A DNA stretch of 64,000 nt from Phallus indusiatus (taxonomy: Eukaryota > Basidiomycota > Agaricomycetes > Phallales > Phallaceae): positions 124,001 to 188,000 of the forward strand of contig JAQFWX010000042.1 of the NCBI GenBank assembly GCA_027605045.1, read 5' to 3'. This document shows, piece after piece, positions 25,201 through 37,100 of the stretch (its first letter is position 1; every line of letters starts with the position of its first letter). The position numbers were made by a program, and so were the translations under genes. The notes beneath the pieces were generated by a model, which saw only the letters and a program-made list of their open reading frames with translations, made no database searches and was not told the DNA's origin.

Positions 25201-28200
25201 GCGATTTATTTTGGATTGGCATTCTGAGCTAGAAGAACCGGGATTATCCATTTAGCGGAGTCCAAGGCCTCTTTTTCCGAGCCGGCTTACCATTGAAATG
25301 CGTGCGGCCGTCTTGAACCAGTAGGATCACGTTGGAGAAGACAGGTAGACAGATGGGTGGGAGAATTGAGATTTATCCAAGGGGGTGGATTTGATTTGAG
25401 AAGGAAGGAAGTATCAATGCATATCATTATGTCACGATATCGATCAACTTTAAGTTAGATAAAATTCATCGCTGATGCTTTCCTAGTAAGGTAATATGTT
25501 AAAAAAAAAACTTGTGCGACTGAGTTTCGAACAGGCGTGGCACCGACGTTGTACTTGTATGACCTGGTTAAAATTAATTATTTTGTGTGATGAGAGACTA
25601 GTCACCCACACGGTTTACGCGACCAGAGGTATCAGGGACTTTGTCCTTTCATCTCACTACGACACGGATTCCGATTTTGAAAGATCAAGAGAAAACTTAG
25701 ATTTAGGCTCATGCGCATGGTGATAGTACGCAACGCTATTACTCGGTCCTAGGGTTGAAAACGTTATAATGACGAAACTGCCGAATTCAAAAAAAAAAAA
25801 AAACTCCACTGACACTTATATGACTGCATCCTTCAGCCGGATATATATAAATCAGCGGGTAACTTAAGATTGCGAAGTACCAGACATGTATTTGTATTGT
25901 TGGGGTATGTCACGTATGTTATCATTCGAACTCGATCTACGGAAGCGAAATGGGCGATTTGGAAGCACAACGACTTCTCTCATGCGTGAGTGTCAGTGTC
26001 ATCTTCAGAGCAGACAATGCAGTAGATATTATTAGTGAATTGTATAATCAAGCGGACAATGCACATATCTTTAAACGGAAAGGGGGAGTTTGAAATGAAA
26101 AGAAAAGAAGGGAGGAACTAGAAGAAGCCTGCATAAATGATTAATAGATTAGAACTTCACGGGAAAGTGAAATAGTGACAAAATATAGTAACCGCAGCTT
26201 ACAGATCATAACATAACATAGCATAACAAAGGATGCATGATTTCCTGAATTCGGACCTTAGTTTGTGCCGTTGCAATTGAAGAGGCGTTTAATCGCGTGA
26301 TATACATGAAGACCATATTCAATTATATCAACAAACACCTAATTAAGTCCATTGACACGCGGATACGGATAATGATTTAGAAGTCGAGGCGATTGATGGC
26401 CCAAAGGTTCGTGCGTGCGTGAAAAAAAAAGAATTACATACACGTGTATTGGGTGTGGATTTGTTTCGTTTAGAGTTAGGCAAGGTCTTTAACTCTAAGT
26501 ATAACAACAAGCGGCCAGAAAGGTTCGGATGATAATGATGATATCGCGGCTGTTTTCATTTTAGTTTGGTGCTCGTGAGTGATATTGATACCATTCAAAT
26601 TGGTTTATGTGGTATACACTTACATGTATAGATGGCCCTACTGATTTGATGTTCTTTTTTTGAAAGAACTTTTCTTCGACGTTAGCGAAGTAGCGATGAC
26701 CGCATGGAGAATAGGGTGTGAGAATGATTTCCGGAAAGATTTGATCGCACGCAAGGGACAGCAGTTGAGCGGCGAGCCGATAACATGTTGACAGGCCCAC
26801 TGATGTCAAGTCAGCGGACAAAGCAGGCGCGGGGACGGCAGTGGTTGAACGATTATTCAATTAGGAAATGTGGCACTTTTTCTGGTTTTATGATGCGTTT
26901 AATGATAATGTGTTGAATCTGTGATTGATGGAGCGAATGTGCAGTCGTAAGGAGTAAATGATTGATTGATGGTGACGAGGTGGGGAGCTTTTGAGGATTT
27001 GAAGTACGACGTGCGTTGTCAGCTCTTTACGCTCGCACCGCCTTTTCACGCTGCTGTTGACTGATCATCTAGACGACCATGAATAGCCACGGCTCGTGCG
27101 ATCCGTCGCCATTGATGCTACTGATGACAGATGTGTTTCGAAGAGCATCGCATGGGGAAAGATATAGAAGTATCAGTCGGCTTTCGAGCCGTAAAACAAA
27201 GAAAGCTGTGATTTTAATTAATAAACATTACATTGGACATGATGAGTTAAAGTTGGGAGTTACTATTTTAAGTATTGAGGTCCATGGTGTCTGGACTTGG
27301 GCTTGTCGCGATCGAGTTTAGTCCTGTGTAACGGTGATTGTTCAAATTCAGATCTGGCGTCGCGATAGTAGTGATATCGTAGACTTAAAATCAAACAAAC
27401 AGAGATAGATGGATGAAAAGTTAGAAGAAAAGAAGAAGAATTTGTGTGCTGGATGATATCACTGAAACACGGATTGTCCGAGCGCGGCGAAGATCGCGGA
27501 CGGGGCGAACGCACACAAAAGGCGCCGGTCAATGACTCACAGCCCCGGTGCCGGCGACTCCCGAGTTTCTTTTCTGAAGGCGATCAAGTCGGTGTCGCGT
27601 TGCAAAAGTTCAAGATCTGTCAATTTGCTCAACAAGCTTTGCCGAAGGAAGGACATGGATAAAATTTCGGACCTAATGAATGTTTTAGAGCGGTCAAACT
27701 CAGAGTTCCGAGCTGTATTGAGACAGCATGAAGGATAAAACAATCGTCAGATTGGCATCATCAAATATTCTGTTCCGAGACTGGCTAGTCATCATCGATT
27801 TCCCAACTCGTGAGGTGAGTTTCACCCTTCTGAAGTTGGCCTATCTGGACCTTACTGCTTGTGTGGTTAACCCCATGCCGATCTCTGTCAAGACACCGGC
27901 CGATTTTCTCATGATCTAACTAAGAGCATCATCACCTATTTCCGTTTTGAAATCCCTCGTCGAGAGACCAGATTCATAAGCTTCCCTTTTATCTGATTGC
28001 ATCGATCTTTTGGCTTGCTATCAATGCTTAGTGCCTCCCCGCTCATGAGTATTAAAGTACCAACTCGCCGCAACTCCTCGGAAATCGAGAAAAGACAAAA
28101 TTACATCTATCTATCGACGTGATCCATACATTGATTATTCAATTGTAATGTTTTTGCTCAACTACACTGACAGTATTGCTTCCGAAATTCAATTTTATTA

Positions 28201-29107
28201 ATACCAAGCCAGGACCTGACTTACCAGTGAACACCGGGCTTACATTCCAAGACATGAAGTATCTATTATTGTCGTTCACGAACAATTTAAGGTTTTGGCG
28301 TCCACTCGCAAGAGTTTGAGCAGCAAGTGAGCCAGCTCCCCAATTATGCCAACAATATTCACGGCTTACTGAACGTCAGTGGTTACTGAACATCTATTTT
28401 TGATTATACGCCGGTTATTGACTTGTTCCTAGGGCACGTCCTGAAACTCGTTATATTTCAGGCAAATAGTTTCCTTGCCAATTTTTCAATCTACGTCTCG
28501 AAAGAGCCCACGACTTACATCCTCGCTTAGGTTTCCGTGAATTTTGTGGGATTAACGGTGATGATCGTCTCAGCCTGTCAAACTGATCTGTGTCAATAGA
28601 GCTCTTTCGGGAGCACTTTGACGTACTTTAGCGGTGTTTCTTTCCAAGTCCAAAGCGACTAATAACTGGCGTATCGCACATCTCAGACTGTCGCATAAAT
28701 CCAAGCAACATGATTTATATCAAGTGAGCTGATCAACGTTTTATGTAGTAATTAGCGTGAGCTCTTTGAGCCGAGTCGGCATACTCACAGTCTACTATTA
28801 CAGAACGACCAGTGAATAATATCGTTGATTATTTCCGGTGTTGCACATACTCGACGTCGGTCTTAGTTAACGCATGGAACTTAAGGACGTTCTTGATGTC
28901 AGCCCTAAAATTTGCTTTAGCAGCATTTTTCGAGGTCTAAGGTAACGCAACTTGTTAGTGCTATGTACATACAGCATTTAGGCTAAGCTCCTTGTATGCA
29001 AGTTAGAGTGCTTTTCGTTCCATTCCGTCCAAAAAGCGTCGGTTCGTCTCTCACTTGCGTGCGGGTTCTTACGAAGCTAGACGAGGTATTCCCTCGCTAC
29101 CTACTAA
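22204..29107. other. Gene desert, third part: no gene recognised
   Basis: No recognisable gene. The most protein-like short frame is 27532-27738 (+, 68 codons, starting MTHSPGAGDSRVSF and ending in a charged helix-like stretch). Its function is unknown, it has no clear splice partners, and I do not call it a gene. Poly-A and ATGTATG-type microsatellites are scattered through. Confidence 0.35.
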
Positions 29108-29690
29108 GTTTAAATTTAAACCAAGTTCCCTTGGGTATGTCATGGTGATTGAAGACAAGGCGTGCTACTGTACTGCAATCATATCAAGGACTGGACTGAT
29201 CTGAATCATGATGCATGAGGTACATGTACAGCCTTCAAAAGCTCGCCGCTCCCCCTCGCGCGAAAGCACGACCGTCGACGTCCGAATCAAAATCTTTCCG
29301 CCATGAAGACCATGGCGTAACTGCCATCACCAAGCTTCCAAACCTTGAAACTGGCAAAATAAAATTGAGAGACCCCTGTACTCGTTGTTATTTGCTGATT
29401 TTTAATCTCTGTAAACAGCGTGTCAAGCCAAAGCCTCAAACAGATTATTAGACTTATTATTGAAAATCAGTTTTCAATCAAAAATGTCGTCAAGACAATT
29501 AAGTCAAGTTTATTTTTAAGTCTTACGGCATGGCAAAGAAACTATTGAGGCTTATTGTTCGAAATTTGATTAAATGACCTTGGGGTATGCAATGGATTAT
29601 GACCGTCTGCCAGTGCAAGCTATAATTTAAGCAAGAGGTATCGGTTTTTAACGCACAAAAAGATCAAATATCACGGGAGGCTCACACTAA
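29108..29690 (+). repeat. Diverged tandem duplication, copy 1
   Basis: Starts GTTTAAAT and runs through the block around TGGGTATGTCATGGTGA, GCTCGCCG and AAGCCAAAGCCTCAAAC to a CTCACACTAA end. The same order of blocks recurs 608 bp downstream with many substitutions and small indels, so an old direct duplication is clear. No open frame is conserved between the copies. Confidence 0.75.
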
Positions 29691-29715
29691 CCCCTAAACC
29701 CTCTCTATTCACTAC

Positions 29716-30310
29716 GTTTAAAATTGAACCAAGTTCATTTGGGTATGTCATGGTGACTGAAAGCAAGGGGTACTACTACGCCGTAATACTATCAAGCACG
29801 GGATTGATCTGAATCATGTGCATGAGGTACAGCCTTCAAAGCTCGCCGTTCCCTCTCGCGCGAAAGAACGGCTCTCGACGTCCGAAACGAAATCTTCCCA
29901 TCATGATGAACCATGGCGTGCATATTTACCATCACCAAGTCTCCAAATTCTTGAAACCGTGACTGGCAAAATTTGAAGAACCCTTGTCCTTGTTGATTCC
30001 TGATTCACTGTAAAACAACGTACCAAGCCAAAGCCTCAAACATTTTAGTAGGCTTATTAAAAACCAGTTTTCAAATCAAAAGTATCGTCAAGGCGAATGA
30101 GTCAAGTTTATTTTTTGTCTTACGGCATGCCGACGTAGGAAAATACTGGTGACGTTTGAGGCTTTCCGTTCGCCGAGATTTGAATAAAATGATTTTTGAC
30201 TTTGCAATAAGAATGTGCAGTACCGCAAGCTATAATTTCGAAGTATGTAGTAGGTTAAGTACCGGTTTTTATCGCACGAAAATATCAAATATCAGCGTAG
30301 ACTCACACAT
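29716..30310 (+). repeat. Diverged tandem duplication, copy 2
   Basis: Second copy of the roughly 590-bp block, in the same orientation as copy 1. It shares, among others, GGGTATGTCATGGTGA, CGCGCGAAAG, CCATCACCAAG, AAGCCAAAGCCTCAAAC and GCAAGCTATAATTT in the same order. Differences are spread evenly, as expected of neutral decay after duplication. Confidence 0.75.
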
Positions 30311-30517
30311 GTATTTCTGTATTTCGATGCGGCACTCGGTTGTAATAACAATGGAGTGCCAGTAACGGCCGTCAAAAAATATATGATTTCATTGGCTAAC
30401 AGTCATTTTCTATTTTATGAACTGAGGCTTCTGGACTTCCTGTTTGTGTTCTCATTGTTCTTACCCATCAAACGGGCGGAAGCTATATATGAGCTTCTCC
30501 GGAATAGGCAAGTGCAT

Positions 30518-30559
30518 CAGGACACAGGACACAGGATACAGGACACAGGACATAGGACA
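30518..30559. repeat. Heptanucleotide minisatellite (CAGGACA)n
   Basis: Six imperfect tandem copies of a 7-bp unit, ACAGGAC with single-base variants. Confidence 0.85.
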
Positions 30560-30934
30560 AAGTTAGTCGGTGACTCAGAGGGAGGCGGCAGGATAATCAA
30601 TTCAGTTTTAAAAACGTGCCTTCGAAATTAATTTTCGCGTAAAAAAAAGTGCCTAGTCCGAATCAAAGAAAAATCACTATGTCCATACAACGTCGATTCA
30701 AATTTATTTTATATACGTATATACATAAACTTTATCGAAAATAAAACTTGGGAGTATCTATGTATGTATGTATTACCTAAATCTCGACGAGTTCAGGCTA
30801 GACTTCAAGCAGTTATATTATTTTTATTTTCTTAGATTTGGAATAGTTTATCGGGCCTTCCGTTCGTGTCTCAGGAACCTCAACTCTGACGGGAGGCCGT
30901 TTTATGAATTGGCTGTTCATAAGAATTAACGTTT

Positions 30935-30980
30935 GATAAGATGAGATGAGATGAGTGAGACGAGATGAGATGAGATGAAG
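30935..30980. repeat. Pentanucleotide microsatellite (GATGA)n
   Basis: Tandem GATGA/GATAA-like units interrupted by GTGAGAC. Confidence 0.8.
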
Positions 30981-33900
30981 CACACTCACTAGTACATAGT
31001 ACTATTATTCTTATTAGGCTATGCTTGTTTGAGCGAAATTCCGGTTTTGAGGTGATGACGCTGAAATAGGGACTTGAAAAGAATGTAGAGTTATCCGGCG
31101 GACCACATAATTTTAGAGTACTTTAAAATTAAAGGGGAATTGTCGATAAATGATCAAGTGCGTTTTTCCATTTATTTCATTTCAAATTGCATACGCCAAA
31201 CAGACTCAGTTCTCCGAGTCGGGATGAGCAATCTCAAAATCAGACAAAATAATAAAAGAAATAAGAATTATAAGCGAATGAGTTCGGAGGCACTCATTAT
31301 TTCTTTATTTGTACTAGCTGATTTTTTGTACTAAGAAATGCGAGTAATAAATTTGATTTTTTGTACGGAAGCGCGGGATGTTGGGCTCTGCTTGTTAATT
31401 TCCACGTTTTTCGCAACATGCGCATGGGCGACTGCGACTGCGATTCGGACTGGCGAATAAGAAGGACCGGGGGGGTTCCTAAACGGAGCTAATCCAATAG
31501 ATGACGCGCGATATATAGTAAGTTACTGTATTGAAACTTGTTTTTTGATATTTGAGGTGCTACATGTGTTTTGATTTGTTATTGGTTTACGTGTTTGTCT
31601 TGGAACTTCAGCTTATGGTAGTCATGCATGGTGCATGACGCGGTGTTGAATAAATTTATTCAACTGCGGTTGGGAATTGCGTGCACAGATCAAAAATTAT
31701 AATAGAACTTCCTGACGATCGTTCTTTTTTTAATGTTGTTTGTTATATATCATAGATCATGGTAAAACTTTGTATTTCGTACCGCCCATCGTAATATGCA
31801 ATATATACGGTGGTTCTGTGTGTTGAGGTCTTCACGCGGCTTTCTCTGGCTTTCTCTTTGCTGCGCCAATAGGACTAGGAAAAAATAGGCGAAATACGAT
31901 TCAGACGCAAAAAGAAGCGATCCCGAAGTGGCGCGGAAATCTGGCAGATCATTGACAAGCTTGAGGTGTGTAATGATTATTGTAGCGCTTCAAGAAAAAA
32001 AGGAAAAAAAAAAAAATTGCGCGGGTAAATGTATGGATGTATCATGATACTTATATGTAGCGCTGTCAAATTGTCAATTCGTGTCATTGTGTCAAATTTC
32101 AATATGTATGTATGTGTTTTCCGAGAGATCTGTATGTCGCTTTTTTTAGTCGGACGTTCTGGACGCGAGGTCTGGCCTTGGGACCGGCGAAAGCTAGCTC
32201 GAAACTTTAATTTTCTCCTGAGAGGGATCTTTTGTTCTGTCACAACGGTCTGGACTGTATCGAACTCGAATGAGGCGATGCCTCTAGCGAGTTTGATTAC
32301 TGATTGCTGATGCGAAATTGAAGGGAAAAAAATCTTATGTATGGATTTGGTATAGGGGTGTGATTGGAATTAAAGAGGTGAATAAAAAAAATACAAGGGT
32401 GCAGATCTATTCCGACTTTAAATAAAGAAGGAAATACGGGCTTGTTAGGATATATTTTTTTCCCTTTTTCTTTCTTTGATCAATGCATCACATTAAGGAG
32501 CTCTTCTTCTATTGAGTTGGCATTATGCGTTATGAAAATTCTGCAGACCGCTCTCTGCCTAATATAAAGTTTGTCAATGGCAATGGTATGTATTGTCTTC
32601 GTCATGGCACCGAATGCGAGTTTCATCTCTAAGGCGTTATATTCTACAATGGTAGAAGATTCAATGCTATTGTCGTCTGATTCTGATGGTGGGGAAAATG
32701 CGTCACTGACGCTTTTGAGGCAATGGGTCTGGTTTTCAGCTTGTCCGGGACAAACGAGCACCGGCATTATTTATATACGGATGCCTACGTTTTGATTTCT
32801 ACTTTCGAAGCTGTGCAATGTGAGAATAAATGTTGGATGCATTATTTCAATTCCGGCACTGGCCGTCAAACCAAAAAGAATATTGATGTCGAAACAGGCG
32901 ACTGCGACAATACATTATATGGAAAGACGCAAGAGAACGTGTAAAGGAGAATAAAGTTTGTACTTAATTTGCCTGGTAGCGAATCGCCCGCCAGTGAGGA
33001 GATCAACATCGATTCGAAGTTGAAAAGAACCCCCGACTTTTTGTGCAAAACTTGTGAATAATCTGGATTTAATCAATACTGAAGAACTCATTTTATTTAT
33101 ACAAATTCTGGGATGCCAAACGCATTGTTGGCAAGCAGAGCAGAGCGTGATCGTGTGACCCTGAGCCATGGTTGCATTCCCAAAAGGGATTGAAACGCAG
33201 CTTTCTGACGGGTTCTTCTTCCTTCATGGCCCCGCGCCGCCGGCGATTCAGAACCTTGTTTCGAGCTGAGAAAAAGAAAAAAAAAGAAACGCCCCTTATT
33301 ACGTCATCAGAGTTCCAAGAGAAAAAAAAACCGGTGATCGTCGTCGTGCTTCCTTCGTCATCGCCGCATCGCCATAGGGGTTGTGAGCACGCGAGATGTC
33401 TAAATTAGGAAAAAGGTTGAGGGCTTTGAATAATTTATTTTATTTTTATTTTCTCAGTTTGGACAAGGCACGGAAATCAGTTTTTTCTTGCCTATCTGTC
33501 GGAGATTAACCAATTGTGGTAATAAGAGGAGATATAAATTGAAAATAAATAACTAAATAAATAACCAATATATTATATTATTTTTACGAGAAATAATAAT
33601 TGATATTCGTTCCTTCTCTTCTCGTCCTCTCTCTTCTCTTTCTCGCTCTGCTTTGAAATCTATTACTGATCATCTCGCCTGGGGGGTGTTCCTAGGTTTG
33701 TCGCTCTCTTCCTTCTTCCTTCATCACATCCCCCACGCCATCCCCTCTTTCTCATTCATCCACCACATCCTCCTCAAAACTTTGTCTTGCAATTCCTGTT
33801 TACTCTCTTCTACTTTCTTCTTCATCGACAAGCAATACGACTCATTTCTACGACACTTTTTAGTTTCGCCCGTTTTCTGTTTGTTTACCCGCACCAAGAT

Positions 33901-34021
33901 CTAGTTTACAAGGGTTACAAGACTAGAAGAAGAGGAAGAAAAAAAGCAAAAAACATCGAAGAAAAAAGCAGACAAAGTTATACGGCAACGCGCACCTTTC
34001 GGGGCAGTAGTAGCAATTAGC
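30981..34021. other. Last part of the gene desert and 5' region of CYC8/SSN6
   Basis: No recognisable gene up to about 33.4 kb. Overlapping small frames at 32.5-33.2 kb on both strands have no identifiable domain. From about 33600 to 33860 the + strand is strongly pyrimidine-rich (CT runs), as is common around transcription starts of highly expressed fungal genes. It leads into the probable 5' UTR of the next gene. Confidence 0.4.
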
Positions 34022-34109
34022 GTAAGTGGCGAATTCATGTTATCGAACAATTCCACCCCACCCACCCTCTGTCATCCTACTCGAATCTCTAACTTTTTTT
34101 ATCTCCCAG
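34022..34109 (+). other. Probable 5'-UTR intron of the CYC8/SSN6 gene
   Basis: A GTAAGT donor at 34022 and a TTTATCTCCCAG acceptor ending at 34109 bound 88 bp directly before the start codon at 34115. An ATG inside it (34037) is in frame with the main ORF and would add 26 residues if the intron were retained. Confidence 0.55.
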
Positions 34110-34114
34110 CCAAT

Positions 34115-37100
34115 ATGAACGGCACCCCGATACCACACCACACCTCGCCACGCAGCACAGCACCCACATCAAACGGTGTACCTCTCCCAGTAGCAGTACA
34201 ACCCCAACCAACAGTGCCCGTCCAAGTCCCAGTCGCCGTGCCAGTTCAAGTACCCGTACCAGTCTCAGTCTCAGTAGTAGGAGGCCCGCCGTCAAGGATC
34301 GGAGGAGGAGGAGGAGGAGGAGGTCCAGGAACTCCCATTAATACGCTTGGTCCAGCGTCGCAGGCACCTCCACCGCCGCCGGGATCTCAAGGTCCGCCAC
34401 CATCCGCCTCTTCGCATTCATCTCACCATCAACCACCGCCCCCTCCACCTCACGCACAACACCCGCATTCACAACATCCACATTCTTCGCACTCGCATAG
34501 TGGAGGTGGAGGTGGAGGTGGTCACCATTCTCATTCGCATCCGCCGCCTCCTCCCCCTTCACACCACCCCCATGGACACGGTCATCCATCGGCTCATCCT
34601 CCGCCTCCTGGATCTGCTAATGGTCCTCCTAATATTTTATCTGGTGGACCGCAGGGCGGACCTCCAACGGCGGGCATGCCAAATAATGTTGCTCCGGCTC
34701 TGACGTCCATGCAGAAATTGGCACAAGCAAACGAGGCGACGTGGTTATTAATCGGTAAGAAGAATAAAGGAAACTTCATAAGTATAATATAGATACTCAT
34801 ACACACACACGTATTTTCAGGTGCAGTCGCTGAGCAAATGCAAGATCTCGATCGCGCAGTCACCGCGTATGAAAACGCGTTAAAACATAATCAGACATCG
34901 ATAAATGCCTTATTACAATTAGCGGGTATTGCGCGTGTAAGAGAGAATTACTCAAGAGTGAGTGTACCTTCAAACCGGGATTTTTCATCCATTCTAATGT
35001 CCCTTCCCCCGTAGGCTGTAGAGTTATTCAATCGTGTCGTCAACATTCAACCCGATCATGGTGAAGCGTGGTCCGCCCTTGGACATTGTTATCTCATGCA
35101 AGATGATCTGCAAAAGGCGTATTCGGCATATCAACAAGCCTTGTATTGGCTTCCGAACCCCAAGGAGGATCCAAAACTGTGGTACGGTATTGGTATATTG
35201 TACGATCGGTATGGTAGTTTGGATCATGCTGAGGAGGCCTTTGCGAGCGTTTTGAGAATGGATAGAGGTGAGTTTGAAGTTTGTCCTTTATTCAATGGTT
35301 TAGAGCTGAAGGTTTCTGTGTATTTAGAGTTTGATAAAGCGAATGAAATTCTGTTCCGTCTTGGCATCATATATAAGCAGCAGGGAAAGTACAGTGCTAG
35401 CTTGGAGGTATGTTTCTGCCCTTTCCCTAGTATCAAACTTTTCTCATAATTCCATCAGTGTTTTGAACGAATTCTCCGTTCTCCGCCCAATCCATTAGCA
35501 CATGTTGATATATGGTTCCAGATGGGACACGTTTATGAACAACAGAAAGACGTAAGTGGTCATTTAATATGAAATTTCATAAGCATTCCTTTACTCATTC
35601 TTTTTCTTTTTGCAGTACGTTCGTGCGAAAGAAGCATATGAACGTGTCATTGTCGAAAAACCACATCATGCCAAGGTTCTGCAGCAATTAGGGTGGCTAC
35701 ATCACCAACCGGAGGCGCCATTCCAGAATCAAGAACTGGCAATACAATATCTGACCAAGTCGTTGGAAGCTGGTTAGTAGTATACTTTTTCTATCTCTTG
35801 TCTAACAAAACTAAATCTTTTCTCTCAGATGCGACTGATGCACAGAGCTGGTACCTCCTCGGTCGCGCATATATGCAAGGTCAAAAATACAACAAAGCCT
35901 ACGAAGCCTACCAACAAGCCGTGTACCGCGATGGCCGCAACCCCACCTTCTGGTGCTCCATCGGAGTCCTCTACTTCCAAATCAACCAATACCGCGACGC
36001 CCTCGACGCGTATTCCCGCGCCATCCGTATCAACCCTTACATCAGCGAAGTCTGGTTCGACCTCGGCTCGTTATACGAGTCGTGCAATAACCAAATATCA
36101 GACGCGATAGATGCGTATGCGCGTGCGGCGGAGCTGGATCCGCAGAATAAAGTTATTAGTCACCGGTTGGCGCTTTTGAAGAATGCGCAGGCTACTGGGG
36201 GTACGTTGCCTGCTGCGCCTGTGCCGCAGGATGTGCATCCTACTGCGTATGCTGTGAATAGTCATTCGGGACCGCCGCCTTCGCATCCGCCTGGTGGTGG
36301 AAGTGGAGGAGGAAGTGTTGGAAATATGGGAGGAGGAGTGGGGAGTAGTAATGGGAATGGACATGTTATGGGACAGCAACATGGTCCGCCGGGGGGAGGT
36401 CCTGGTGCTCCCGGCCCGTTATTGTATCAAGGCCAACAACGATCAGGATACCCAGACTCGTCACGCTCGCCACCTCCAACGTCGTCTCTTCCACCACCGC
36501 ATTCGTCTTCGTCATCATCTCATCACCTAGGACGAATTTCGTCACCTCAGTCACAGTCGCAATTACCACCTTCGTCGTCGTCATCAGTTGGAGGACCAGG
36601 TCAACAGTCACAGAATATTCATGTTCCATTTCGAGGTGGACCGCCTCCTCCTCTTATATTGGATGAACAGCAACAAGCTCAGCAGAGTCATGGAGTGCGA
36701 TTGGCTTCGATGTCTGTGTCGATGCCTGGTGGAAATGGTGCTCCCGGAGGTGGTGGTGGTCCTGTTATTCCTGGTGGACCACAGCCTCCTCCACCCCCTG
36801 GTAGTGGTGGACTTTTGCAATCTGGAGGTCCTCCGCCCGGGCTTGTTCAAAGTGGACCACCGCCTCCTAGACCGTCGACTTCTATGATGATGGATGTTGA
36901 CCGCGAAAATGAGAGAGATAGGGAGAGAGATCGGGATAGAGAACGTGATAGACTTGATCGGGAGCGGCTTGATAGGAAAGGAGGAGGTGGAGGAGGAATT
37001 GGAGGGCCGAGTAATGGGATTATGTTGAGAGATAGGGATAGGGAGAGAGGGAGAGAGAGGGAGAGAAGTCCGGCGAGTTCTGTGAGGTCTGGGGAGAGTC

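Noticed and set aside
27532..27738. 68-codon ORF as a small secreted protein or pheromone precursor
   Set aside because: No signal peptide or C-terminal CaaX box, and no splice partners. Too weak to call a gene.
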